DNA of 6,085 nucleotides, from assembly GCA_023416415.1 (NCBI GenBank), contig JAEZHR010000010.1:1-6085 (forward strand), given 5' to 3'. The stretch is from Pseudomonadota bacterium (lineage in GTDB: Bacteria; Pseudomonadota; Gammaproteobacteria; Burkholderiales; Burkholderiaceae_D). This document shows positions 1 to 4,919 of the stretch, piece by piece. The notes under the pieces were generated by a model, which made no database searches, was not told where the DNA came from, and saw only the letters and a program-made list of their open reading frames with translations. The position numbers and the translations under genes are program-made. How positions within the stretch are numbered: position 1 is the stretch's first letter; each line of letters opens with the position of its first letter.

Positions 1-186
1 ATTTTCGGTGATGGCGCGTACTGGCAGGTTGGCCGGGTCCGGTGCCATGGGGGCGACACCGGCGGCGCCGAAGGCGCAGGCAGCCAGGAAGAGCGCTGTC
101 AGGGATATGATGCGCGTCTTGCGCGACGCCCCGAATAACAGCGTACTGCTCAGGCCCGGTTTCAGGAGTTTGTCGGTAGGGAGCAT
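1..186 (-). CDS. M23-family cell-wall peptidase (partial, N-terminal 62 residues)
   Basis: The minus strand reads open from an ATG at 186 down to the window edge. It gives 62 residues starting MLPTDKLLKPGL and ending NLPVRAITEN, so only the N-terminus is present. Residues 22-26 are basic (RKTR) and are followed by a hydrophobic stretch at about 27-45 (IISLTALFLAAC...), which is a membrane anchor or export signal. The following segment (GVAPMAPDPANLPVR) resembles, from memory, the start of the peptidoglycan DD-metallopeptidase (M23/LysM-type) proteins that lie divergent to tyrS in Burkholderiales. The catalytic domain lies outside the window, so the function is inferred from N-terminal likeness and position. 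L-A-A-C at residues 34-37 fits a lipobox, making a lipoprotein possible. The frame stays open upstream to another ATG at 312, but the added 42 residues look like non-coding translation. No clear Shine-Dalgarno sequence precedes either start. Confidence 0.6.
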   Translation of the reverse strand, partial: MLPTDKLLKPGLSSTLLFGASRKTRIISLTALFLAACAFGAAGVAPMAPDPANLPVRAITEN

Positions 187-440
187 GCAATACGTTAGAA
201 TTTGCTGTTTTGCGGGCGGGCAGTGGATTGCTGATGCTTCTGTTCCCCCGCTTGCGTCGTCCAGGCTGCATGAAGGTACTGCACCAGCTGTGCCGCGAAA
301 CCGCAACAGCATGGATTGCTCCCATTGACACGCTGCTGCCAGCTCACCGAAGCGCCCTTAAGAGGAGATGTGCGAGAGGGGAGGCGGTGCGTGTTTCATC
401 TTGCTATTGTTGCCGTTTCGCAAGCCTGAAATGAGCAGGG

Positions 441-449
441 ATTATAGCA
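441..449 (-). promoter_or_regulatory. Extended -10 promoter element facing the M23 gene
   Basis: On the minus strand, 449 to 441 reads TGCTATAAT, an exact match to the extended -10 consensus TG-N-TATAAT. No good -35 hexamer is visible at 16-19 bp, which is tolerable for extended -10 promoters. Transcription would start near 434, giving a leader of roughly 250 nt before the ATG at 186. The motif is seen directly; its use as a promoter is inferred. Confidence 0.4.
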
Positions 450-462
450 AACGCATGCTATA
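443..462. repeat. 7-bp perfect inverted repeat, 6-bp spacer
   Basis: TATAGCA at 443-449 and TGCTATA at 456-462 are perfect reverse complements separated by six bases (450-455). The arms coincide with the TG-N-TATA cores of the two divergent -10 candidates. The symmetry is therefore explained either by back-to-back promoters or by a dimeric-regulator operator. It is too short and AT-rich to be a strong RNA hairpin. Confidence 0.6.
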
Positions 463-464
463 GG
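456..464 (+). promoter_or_regulatory. Candidate extended -10 element for tyrS
   Basis: Positions 456-464 read TGCTATAGG, that is TG-N followed by a hexamer matching TATAAT at four of six bases. A start near 471 would leave about 28 nt of leader before the tyrS ATG, a normal length. No recognisable -35 lies 16-18 bp upstream. It lies in the most AT-rich part of the region and mirrors the element on the other strand. The assignment is inferred. Confidence 0.35.
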
Positions 465-498
465 CTTTACCGGTTTCTACATTAATTTACGTCAGTCC

Positions 499-1752
499 AT
501 GAGCGCCTCTTCTGTATTGTCAAACAACAACAACACCTCCGTCCTTCCGCTGACCGACTCCGTGCGGGAGTCGTTGGAAGTGGTCAAGCGCGGCGTGGAT
601 GAATTGATCATCGAGTCCGAGTTCGCACAGAAGCTCGTGCGTTCCGAGATGACCGGCACGCCGCTGCGCGTCAAACTTGGCCTGGACCCGACCGCTCCCG
701 ATCTGCACCTCGGGCATACGGTAGTGCTCAACAAGATGCGGCAGCTGCAGGAGCTCGGCCATACCGTCATCTTCCTGATCGGCGACTTCACCTCGATGAT
801 CGGCGATCCGTCCGGGCGCAACATCACGCGTCCGCCGCTGACCCGCGAACAGATCGAGGAGAACGCCAAGACCTATTTCGCCCAGGCCAGCCTGGTGCTG
901 GATCCCGAGCGCACGGAAATTCGCTACAACTCAGAATGGTGCGATCCGCTCGGCGCGCGCGGCATGATCGAGTTGTCGGCCAAGTACACCGTTGCCCGCA
1001 TTCTGGAGCGCGAGGACTTCACCAAGCGCTTCAAGGCAGGCACGCCGATTTCCGTTCACGAGCTGCTCTATCCGCTGATGCAGGGTTACGATTCGGTGGC
1101 CTTGCGCAGCGATCTGGAGCTGGGCGGCACTGATCAGAAGTTCAATCTTCTGGTCGGGCGCGAACTGCAGAAGGATTATGGGCAGGAACCGCAGTGCATC
1201 CTGACCATGCCGCTGCTCGAAGGGCTGGACGGCGTGGAGAAGATGTCGAAGTCCAAGGGCAATTATGTCGGTATCACCGAGCCGGGCAACACGATGTTCG
1301 GCAAGCTGATGAGCATTTCGGACGACATGATGTGGCGCTACTACGAGCTGCTGTCGTTCAGGCCGATGCGGGAAATCGTGCAGTTCAAGAAGGATGTCGA
1401 AGGCGGCCGCAATCCGCGCGACATCAAAGTGCTGCTGGCGCAGGAGATCGTCGAGCGCTTCCATTCGCGCAAGGCTGCGGAGGATGCGCTGGAAGATTTC
1501 AACAATCGCGCGCGCGGCGGGATCCCGGATGACATTCCTGAAGTGGCGCTGTCCGGCGCACCGCTGGGCATCGGCCAGCTGCTCAAGCAGGCTGGCCTGT
1601 GCGCATCGACCTCGGAAGCCCTGCGCATGGTCGAACAGGGCGGCGTGCGCATTGATGGCGGGGCGGTCAGCGACAAGGGACTCAAACTCGAGGCGGGCAC
1701 ATTCGTGGTACAGGTCGGCAAGCGCAAGTTCGCACGCGTCACGCTGGCCTGA
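499..1752 (+). CDS. tyrS: Tyrosyl-tRNA synthetase (KMSKS-type, TyrRZ-like)
   Basis: This cytoplasmic class I synthetase (EC 6.1.1.1) activates tyrosine with ATP and charges tRNA-Tyr. The product is 417 residues, close to the usual 400-425. The HIGH signature is HLGH at residues 70-73, following KLGLDPTAPDLH. The fold continues through IGDFTSMIGDPSGR (about 94-107) and the tyrosine/tRNA pocket region around MQGYDSVALRSDLELGGTDQKFNLLVGR. A full KMSKS loop lies at 248-252, which places it in the second TyrRS subfamily; E. coli TyrRS has KFGKT at this site. An S4 RNA-binding domain occupies about 353-417. The ATG at 499 is the only sensible start: N-terminal family similarity begins near residue 17 and the next Met is residue 51. 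There is no Shine-Dalgarno sequence, and four AAC (Asn) codons occur at residues 9-12. dtd follows after 7 bp. Confidence 0.97.
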   Translation: MSASSVLSNNNNTSVLPLTDSVRESLEVVKRGVDELIIESEFAQKLVRSEMTGTPLRVKLGLDPTAPDLHLGHTVVLNKMRQLQELGHTVIFLIGDFTSMIGDPSGRNITRPPLTREQIEENAKTYFAQASLVLDPERTEIRYNSEWCDPLGARGMIELSAKYTVARILEREDFTKRFKAGTPISVHELLYPLMQGYDSVALRSDLELGGTDQKFNLLVGRELQKDYGQEPQCILTMPLLEGLDGVEKMSKSKGNYVGITEPGNTMFGKLMSISDDMMWRYYELLSFRPMREIVQFKKDVEGGRNPRDIKVLLAQEIVERFHSRKAAEDALEDFNNRARGGIPDDIPEVALSGAPLGIGQLLKQAGLCASTSEALRMVEQGGVRIDGGAVSDKGLKLEAGTFVVQVGKRKFARVTLA

Positions 1753-1759
1753 ACGGGGC

Positions 1760-2230
1760 ATGATTGCATTGTTGCAAAGGGTTTCACGGGCAGCGGTGGA
1801 AGTCGCCGGGGAAACCGTGGGTGCGATCGAGGCCGGACTGATGGTATTGCTGTGCGCGGAACGCGGCGACAGCGAGAAGGAAGCGCAGACGCTCCTCGCC
1901 AAGCTGCTGTCCTACCGCGTGTTCGGCGACGAAGCCGGAAAGATGAATCGCAGCGTGCGCGATGTCGGCGGCGGATTGCTGCTGGTGCCCCAGTTTACAT
2001 TGGCGGCTGACACCCGTTCGGGCACTCGCCCATCGTTCACGCCGGCGGCGGCCCCGCAAGATGGCGAGCGCCTGTTCGAGCATTTCGTTGCGCTGGCGCG
2101 AGCGCAGCATCCGGTGGTTGCCACCGGCCGTTTCGGTGCCCACATGCAGGTTTCGCTGGTCAATGACGGCCCGGTCACCTTCTGGCTGCAAGTCAAGCCG
2201 GCTGCGTTGACCGATACCGCTGGCACCTGA
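1760..2230 (+). CDS. dtd: D-aminoacyl-tRNA deacylase
   Basis: This enzyme hydrolyses D-aminoacyl-tRNA (classically D-Tyr-tRNA-Tyr) and also mischarged Gly-tRNA-Ala, keeping D-amino acids and misplaced glycine out of translation. The product is 156 residues; E. coli Dtd is 145, and the extra length is a C-terminal tail (KPAALTDTAGT). The N-terminus MIALLQRVSRAAVEV is typical of the family and fixes the start at 1760. The two signature motifs are present: PQFTL at 77-81 (SQFTL in E. coli) followed by AADTRSGTRPSF, and NDGPVT at 135-140, whose Gly137-Pro138 forms the chirality-checking Gly-cisPro motif. It starts 7 bp after tyrS, so the two are very probably co-transcribed. The partnership is logical, because TyrRS is a major source of D-Tyr-tRNA. 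The frame is also open upstream inside tyrS, but that is an out-of-frame shadow. Confidence 0.96.
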   Translation: MIALLQRVSRAAVEVAGETVGAIEAGLMVLLCAERGDSEKEAQTLLAKLLSYRVFGDEAGKMNRSVRDVGGGLLLVPQFTLAADTRSGTRPSFTPAAAPQDGERLFEHFVALARAQHPVVATGRFGAHMQVSLVNDGPVTFWLQVKPAALTDTAGT

Positions 2231-2268
2231 TCCCGGTAGACAGGCATTCCCTTTTTCAACCGACGAGC

Positions 2269-2275
2269 AAGGAGG
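2269..2275 (+). promoter_or_regulatory. Strong Shine-Dalgarno site for the PEBP-like gene
   Basis: AAGGAGG ends 4 nt before the ATG at 2280. It is the only near-perfect ribosome-binding site in the window and fixes that start. It lies in the 49-bp gap after dtd, which otherwise has no visible terminator hairpin, so transcriptional continuity with dtd is plausible. Confidence 0.8.
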
Positions 2276-2279
2276 ACGC

Positions 2280-2930
2280 ATGAAGCTGTGGAGCGATTCG
2301 TTCAAGGATGGCGCCCCGATTCCGGGCGAGTTTGCATTCGGCGTGATGGACGTGGCATCGCACGTCGCGTTGTCGTCCAACCGCAATCCGCATCTGGAGT
2401 GGAGCGATGCGCCGGTCGGCACGCGCTCGTTCGCGCTGATTTGCCACGACTTCGATGTGCCTTCGCGCGGCGATGACGTCAACCAGGAAGAGCGTACCGT
2501 TCCGGCGGACTTGCCGCGCGTGGATTTCTTCCACTGGGTGCTCATTGATCTGCCGGCCGAAACCACATCCATTGCAGTCGGCTCGTACAGCGAGGGCGTT
2601 ACCGCGCGCGGCAAGAGCGGGCCGGAACTCGGTGCCGGCAAGGCCGGACGTCACGGGCTTAACGACTATACCGGCTGGTTCGCGGGCGATGCCGACATGG
2701 CGGGCGACTACTTTGGCTATGACGGACCGTGCCCGCCATGGAACGATTCGATCATCCATCGCTATCAGTTCACCCTGTATGCGCTGGATGTGGAGCATCT
2801 TTCCGTATCAGGCAAGTTCACCGGCCAGCAGGTGCGCGAAGCGATGCAGGGACACATCCTGGCCGAGGCAAGGATCGTCGGCACCTATACGCTCAATCCT
2901 GAACTAGCCGGCAAGCGCACGACTTCATGA
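2280..2930 (+). CDS. YbhB/YbcL-type phosphatidylethanolamine-binding (PEBP) family protein
   Basis: The 216-residue product belongs to the PEBP (Raf-kinase-inhibitor-like) family. These proteins are small all-beta folds with an anion-binding pocket, and their bacterial role is generally unknown. Visible family features are NPHLEWSDAPVGTRSFALICHDFDVPS (about 36-62, the normally DxD-containing pocket strand), HWVLIDLP (85-92), and GYDGPCPPWND (147-156), the conserved G-x-x-GP-P-P loop. E. coli YbhB and YbcL are about 158-183 residues. The extra length here is an acidic insert after the HDFDVPS strand (about 62-80) and the region 95-145, rich in Gly and charged residues. I see no signal peptide, so it is probably cytoplasmic. 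The start is set by a strong Shine-Dalgarno site. Its stop overlaps the next gene's start in ATGA, suggesting translational coupling with the phosphatase. Ligand and function cannot be told from sequence. Confidence 0.88.
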   Translation: MKLWSDSFKDGAPIPGEFAFGVMDVASHVALSSNRNPHLEWSDAPVGTRSFALICHDFDVPSRGDDVNQEERTVPADLPRVDFFHWVLIDLPAETTSIAVGSYSEGVTARGKSGPELGAGKAGRHGLNDYTGWFAGDADMAGDYFGYDGPCPPWNDSIIHRYQFTLYALDVEHLSVSGKFTGQQVREAMQGHILAEARIVGTYTLNPELAGKRTTS

Positions 2931-3574
2931 CTGAAATACTGTTGATCCGGCACGGCGAGACCGCATGGAATGCGGTCCGCCGGCTGCAGGGCCATCTGGA
3001 CGTGCCGCTCAATGACGAAGGCCTGCGCCAGGCGACCGCACTGGGGCACGCACTGCGCGATGAAGGGCTGGAGGCGATCTGGTCCAGCGACCTGCAGCGC
3101 GCGCGTCAGACCGCGCAACCCATTGCCGACGCCTGCAACTTGCCGGTGCATCCGGATCCGCGGTTGCGCGAGCGTTGCTACGGCGGTTTCGAAGGGTTGC
3201 TTTATGACGAGCTTGCCACGCGCCATCCGGCCGAGTATGCGGCCTGGAAGGCGCGCGAACTGGATGCGCCATTGCCGCCAGGCGAGCGCATGCCTGAGAC
3301 GCTGCGCGGTTTCTTCGAGCGGGCAACCGGTGCCATCGCCGATCTGGTTGATGGCTGCGGTTTGCGCAAGGTGGCGCTGGTCACGCATGGCGGTGTGCTC
3401 GAATGTGCCTATCGCGCCGCGCAGGGGCGGCTATTCGATGCCCCGCGCGATTTCGACATTCTCAACGCCAGCATCAACCGCCTCACATGGGATGGACAGC
3501 GCCTGCAAATCCTGAGCTGGGGCGAGGTCGCGCACCTTCGGGATGTGCGCACGCTGGATGAAGTCGATAGATAA
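2927..3574 (+). CDS. Histidine phosphatase superfamily protein (phosphoglycerate mutase/CobC-like)
   Basis: The 215-residue product is a branch-1 histidine phosphatase. The phospho-accepting His9 sits in LIRHGETAWN (6-15). The remaining phosphate-pocket residues are Arg8, Arg58 (in SSDLQRARQTA), Glu82 (in RLRERCYGGFEG, the acid/base region) and His154 (in LVTHGGVLE). All catalytic positions appear intact, so it should be an active cytoplasmic phosphatase. Proteins of this type are annotated variously as GpmB, CobC/alpha-ribazole phosphatase or generic phosphatases. The RERxxGxxEG motif and the length favour phosphatase over glycolytic mutase. No cobalamin genes are nearby, so I do not assign CobC. 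It starts within the 4-bp ATGA overlap with the PEBP-like gene and ends 3 bp before dusB. It is therefore the middle member of a compact run. The substrate is unknown. Confidence 0.92.
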   Translation: MTEILLIRHGETAWNAVRRLQGHLDVPLNDEGLRQATALGHALRDEGLEAIWSSDLQRARQTAQPIADACNLPVHPDPRLRERCYGGFEGLLYDELATRHPAEYAAWKARELDAPLPPGERMPETLRGFFERATGAIADLVDGCGLRKVALVTHGGVLECAYRAAQGRLFDAPRDFDILNASINRLTWDGQRLQILSWGEVAHLRDVRTLDEVDR

Positions 3575-3583
3575 CGCATGCGG
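3566..3583 (+). repeat. Near-identical 18-mer, copy 1 (phosphatase/dusB junction)
   Basis: GATAGATAACGCATGCGG spans the stop codon of the histidine phosphatase gene and the start of dusB. It differs at a single base from positions 4848-4865 just after fis, and has no other copy I can see in the window. It encodes the last residues of the phosphatase and the dusB start, so it is at least partly constrained by coding. Confidence 0.5.
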
Positions 3584-4594
3584 ATCGGACCTTACATCCT
3601 GCGCAACAACGTGTTCGTTGCCCCCATGGCGGGAGTGACCGATCGGCCGTATCGGCAGCTGTGCAAGGAGCTGGGCGCCGGTTATGCGGTATCCGAAATG
3701 GCGGCATCCGATCCGCGGCTGTGGGCGAGCGAGAAGACCTCGCGCCGCATCAACCACGACGGCGAAATGGAGCCGAAGGCGGTGCAAATCGCCGGTGCCG
3801 ATCCTGACATGCTGGCGGCAAGTGCGCGCTTCAATGTCGAGCGCGGGGCCCAGATCATCGATATCAACATGGGCTGTCCGGTCAAGAAGGTCTGCAACAG
3901 CTGGTGCGGTTCCGCCCTGCTTCAGCATGAGTCGCTGGTGGGCGACATCCTGCGCGCAGTGGTGGCGGCGGTCGATGTGCCGGTGACGCTGAAATTTCGC
4001 ACTGGCTGGGATCGACAGAACAGGAATGCATTGACCATCGCACGCATGGCCGAGGATGCAGGCGTTGCCATGCTGACCTTGCACGGACGCACGCGCGCCG
4101 ATGGCTATTCCGGCGATGCCGAATACGAGACGATTGCCGCAGTCAAGGCCGCAGTCTCGATTCCCGTCGTGGCCAATGGCGACATCACTTCGCCACGCAA
4201 GGCCCGGCAAGTGCTGGCGCAGACGGGGGCGGACGCAGTCATGATCGGTCGCGCAGCCCAGGGGCGACCGTGGATTTTCCGCGAGATTGATCATTTTCTG
4301 CGCACCGGCGAGTTGCTGCCGCCGCCGCGCGTAGCCGAAGTGCGCCGCCTGATGGACGAGCATTTGCGCGCGCACTACGCGTTCTACGGCGAGTACATGG
4401 GTTTGCGCACCGCGCGCAAGCATATCGGCTGGTACGTGCGCGATCTTCCGGGTGGCGAGGAATTCCGGCGCAGCATGAACCGGATCGAGGACTGCGACCT
4501 TCAACGGGAAGCGGTCGATGCCTTTTTTGAATCGCAGGAAGTGTTCGGCGAGCGGTTACAATACGCCCTTTCCGCAGAAAAGCTGGCTGCGTGA
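3578..4594 (+). CDS. dusB: tRNA-dihydrouridine synthase B
   Basis: This FMN-dependent enzyme uses NADPH to reduce specific uridines in the tRNA D-loop to dihydrouridine; E. coli DusB makes D17. The 338-residue product aligns with E. coli DusB (321) almost from the first residue (MRIGPYILRN), which sets the start. The TIM-barrel FMN-site motifs are APMAGVTDRP (15-24), VQIAG with Gln70, LKFRTGW with Lys139, HGRTRA with His169, ANGD (199-202) and MIGRAAQGRPW (222-232). The catalytic Cys is Cys100 in NMGCPVKKV. Two further cysteines follow at 106 and 110, where E. coli has Asn and Ala. The C-terminal helical RNA-binding domain spans about 245-320, and a 15-20-residue extension follows. The gene lies 3 bp after the phosphatase gene and 21 bp before fis, the conserved dusB-fis pairing of beta- and gammaproteobacteria. 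Confidence 0.96.
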   Translation: MRIGPYILRNNVFVAPMAGVTDRPYRQLCKELGAGYAVSEMAASDPRLWASEKTSRRINHDGEMEPKAVQIAGADPDMLAASARFNVERGAQIIDINMGCPVKKVCNSWCGSALLQHESLVGDILRAVVAAVDVPVTLKFRTGWDRQNRNALTIARMAEDAGVAMLTLHGRTRADGYSGDAEYETIAAVKAAVSIPVVANGDITSPRKARQVLAQTGADAVMIGRAAQGRPWIFREIDHFLRTGELLPPPRVAEVRRLMDEHLRAHYAFYGEYMGLRTARKHIGWYVRDLPGGEEFRRSMNRIEDCDLQREAVDAFFESQEVFGERLQYALSAEKLAA

Positions 4595-4615
4595 CCCCAA
4601 AAGAATTCCACCGCA

Positions 4616-4849
4616 ATGAGTAAAGACAACAATCAGGACGTCGTCAAAAAGAGCCTTGAACGGTATTTCAAGGATCTCGGAGAGCAGCAGCCGACAAACG
4701 TCTACGAGATGGTGATCCTCACGGTGGAACGCCCGGTGCTTGAGGCGATCATGATCCGAGCGGGAGGCAACCAGTCGCTCGCGGCCGACATGCTCGGCAT
4801 CAACCGCAATACGCTGCGCAAGAAGCTGCAGCAGCACGGCTTGCTGTGA
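4616..4849 (+). CDS. fis: DNA-binding protein Fis
   Basis: Fis is a homodimeric nucleoid protein that bends DNA and regulates rRNA, tRNA and growth-phase genes. The product is 77 residues. Residues 7-48 correspond to the dimerisation helices (SLERYFKDLG, NVYEMVILTVERPVLEAIM). The C-terminal helix-turn-helix (GNQSLAADMLGINRNTLRKKLQQHGL, about 51-76) is nearly identical in pattern to E. coli Fis, including the NRxTLRKKL recognition helix. E. coli Fis has 98 residues. The missing N-terminal 20 or so form the beta-hairpin arms needed to activate Hin/Gin invertases, so that activity is probably absent. The short form is usual in betaproteobacteria. It lies 21 bp after dusB with only a weak ribosome-binding site. 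Translation ends at TGA, followed directly by an in-frame TAG, and then by a strong hairpin. Confidence 0.96.
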   Translation: MSKDNNQDVVKKSLERYFKDLGEQQPTNVYEMVILTVERPVLEAIMIRAGGNQSLAADMLGINRNTLRKKLQQHGLL

Positions 4850-4865
4850 TAGATAACGCAAGCGG
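4848..4865 (+). repeat. Near-identical 18-mer, copy 2 (fis stop / hairpin left arm)
   Basis: GATAGATAACGCAAGCGG overlaps the fis stop codon and forms most of the left arm of the post-fis hairpin. It matches 17 of 18 bases of 3566-3583. Because the hairpin is perfect, 4883-4896 is also an inverted partial copy. Confidence 0.5.
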
Positions 4866-4896
4866 TGCCGATGCCAAAGGCACCGCTTGCGTTATC
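4852..4896 (+). terminator. Perfect 18-bp stem hairpin between fis and purH (no U-tract)
   Basis: The left arm 4852-4869 (GATAACGCAAGCGGTGCC) and right arm 4879-4896 are exact reverse complements over 18 bp, with a 9-nt loop at 4870-4878. This is by far the strongest hairpin in the window and begins 2 nt after the fis stop codon. Its position suits a terminator or 3'-end stabiliser for the dusB-fis transcript. However, no run of T follows on the plus strand (CATCACCTCC comes next), and none follows on the minus strand, so it is not a canonical intrinsic terminator. Only 23 nt separate it from the purH start, which leaves no room for a complete downstream purH promoter. It may instead be partly read through, be an RNA-processing or stability element, or act as an attenuator. 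Confidence 0.6.
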
Positions 4897-4919
4897 CATC
4901 ACCTCCGCATGCAGCCATC

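Larger units (their letters stand above)
187..498. other. Divergent intergenic region between M23 gene and tyrS
   Basis: This 312-bp stretch separates the two divergently transcribed genes. I see no convincing gene in it. Frames that stay open (for example plus 210-434) translate to Arg/Cys-rich, low-complexity-like protein with no recognisable domain. Its last 60 bp (about 440-498) are clearly more AT-rich than the rest of the window and contain the promoter-like inverted repeat described separately. A purine-rich block (GAGGAG, GGGGAGG) lies at about 361-386 but has no well-spaced start codon. No rho-independent terminator is seen, as expected between divergent genes. Confidence 0.6.

Noticed and set aside
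325..330. Exact TTGACA (-35 consensus) upstream of tyrS
   Set aside because: No TATAAT-like hexamer lies 15-19 bp downstream (the region is CCGAAGCGC), so it is an isolated match.
210..434. 74-codon plus-strand open frame in the intergenic region
   Set aside because: It has no ribosome-binding site and no family likeness. The Arg/Cys-rich translation is typical of non-coding DNA.
368..463. Short 31-codon open frame upstream of tyrS with a hydrophobic core (possible leader peptide)
   Set aside because: Its ATG directly abuts the GAGGAG with no spacing, it runs through the likely -10 region, and it has no tyrosine-rich or attenuator-like context beyond one Tyr codon.
931..1902. Long open frame of 323 codons on the minus strand across tyrS and the start of dtd
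   Set aside because: It runs antisense to well-supported genes. Its translation is rich in Arg/Ala/His with no domain, typical of a shadow frame in GC-rich coding DNA.
1784..2641. 285-codon minus-strand open frame across dtd and the PEBP-like gene
   Set aside because: Both sense genes show conserved family motifs. The antisense translation crosses their boundary with no domain.
3431..4504. 357-codon minus-strand open frame across dusB
   Set aside because: It is antisense to a clear dusB. The His/Arg/Ala-rich translation has no recognisable motifs, so it is a shadow of codon bias.
4702..4902. Minus-strand open frame starting next to a GGAGG-like site between fis and purH
   Set aside because: The good ribosome-site spacing arises from the hairpin and the CACCTCC string. 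The frame runs antisense through fis and has no recognisable product.
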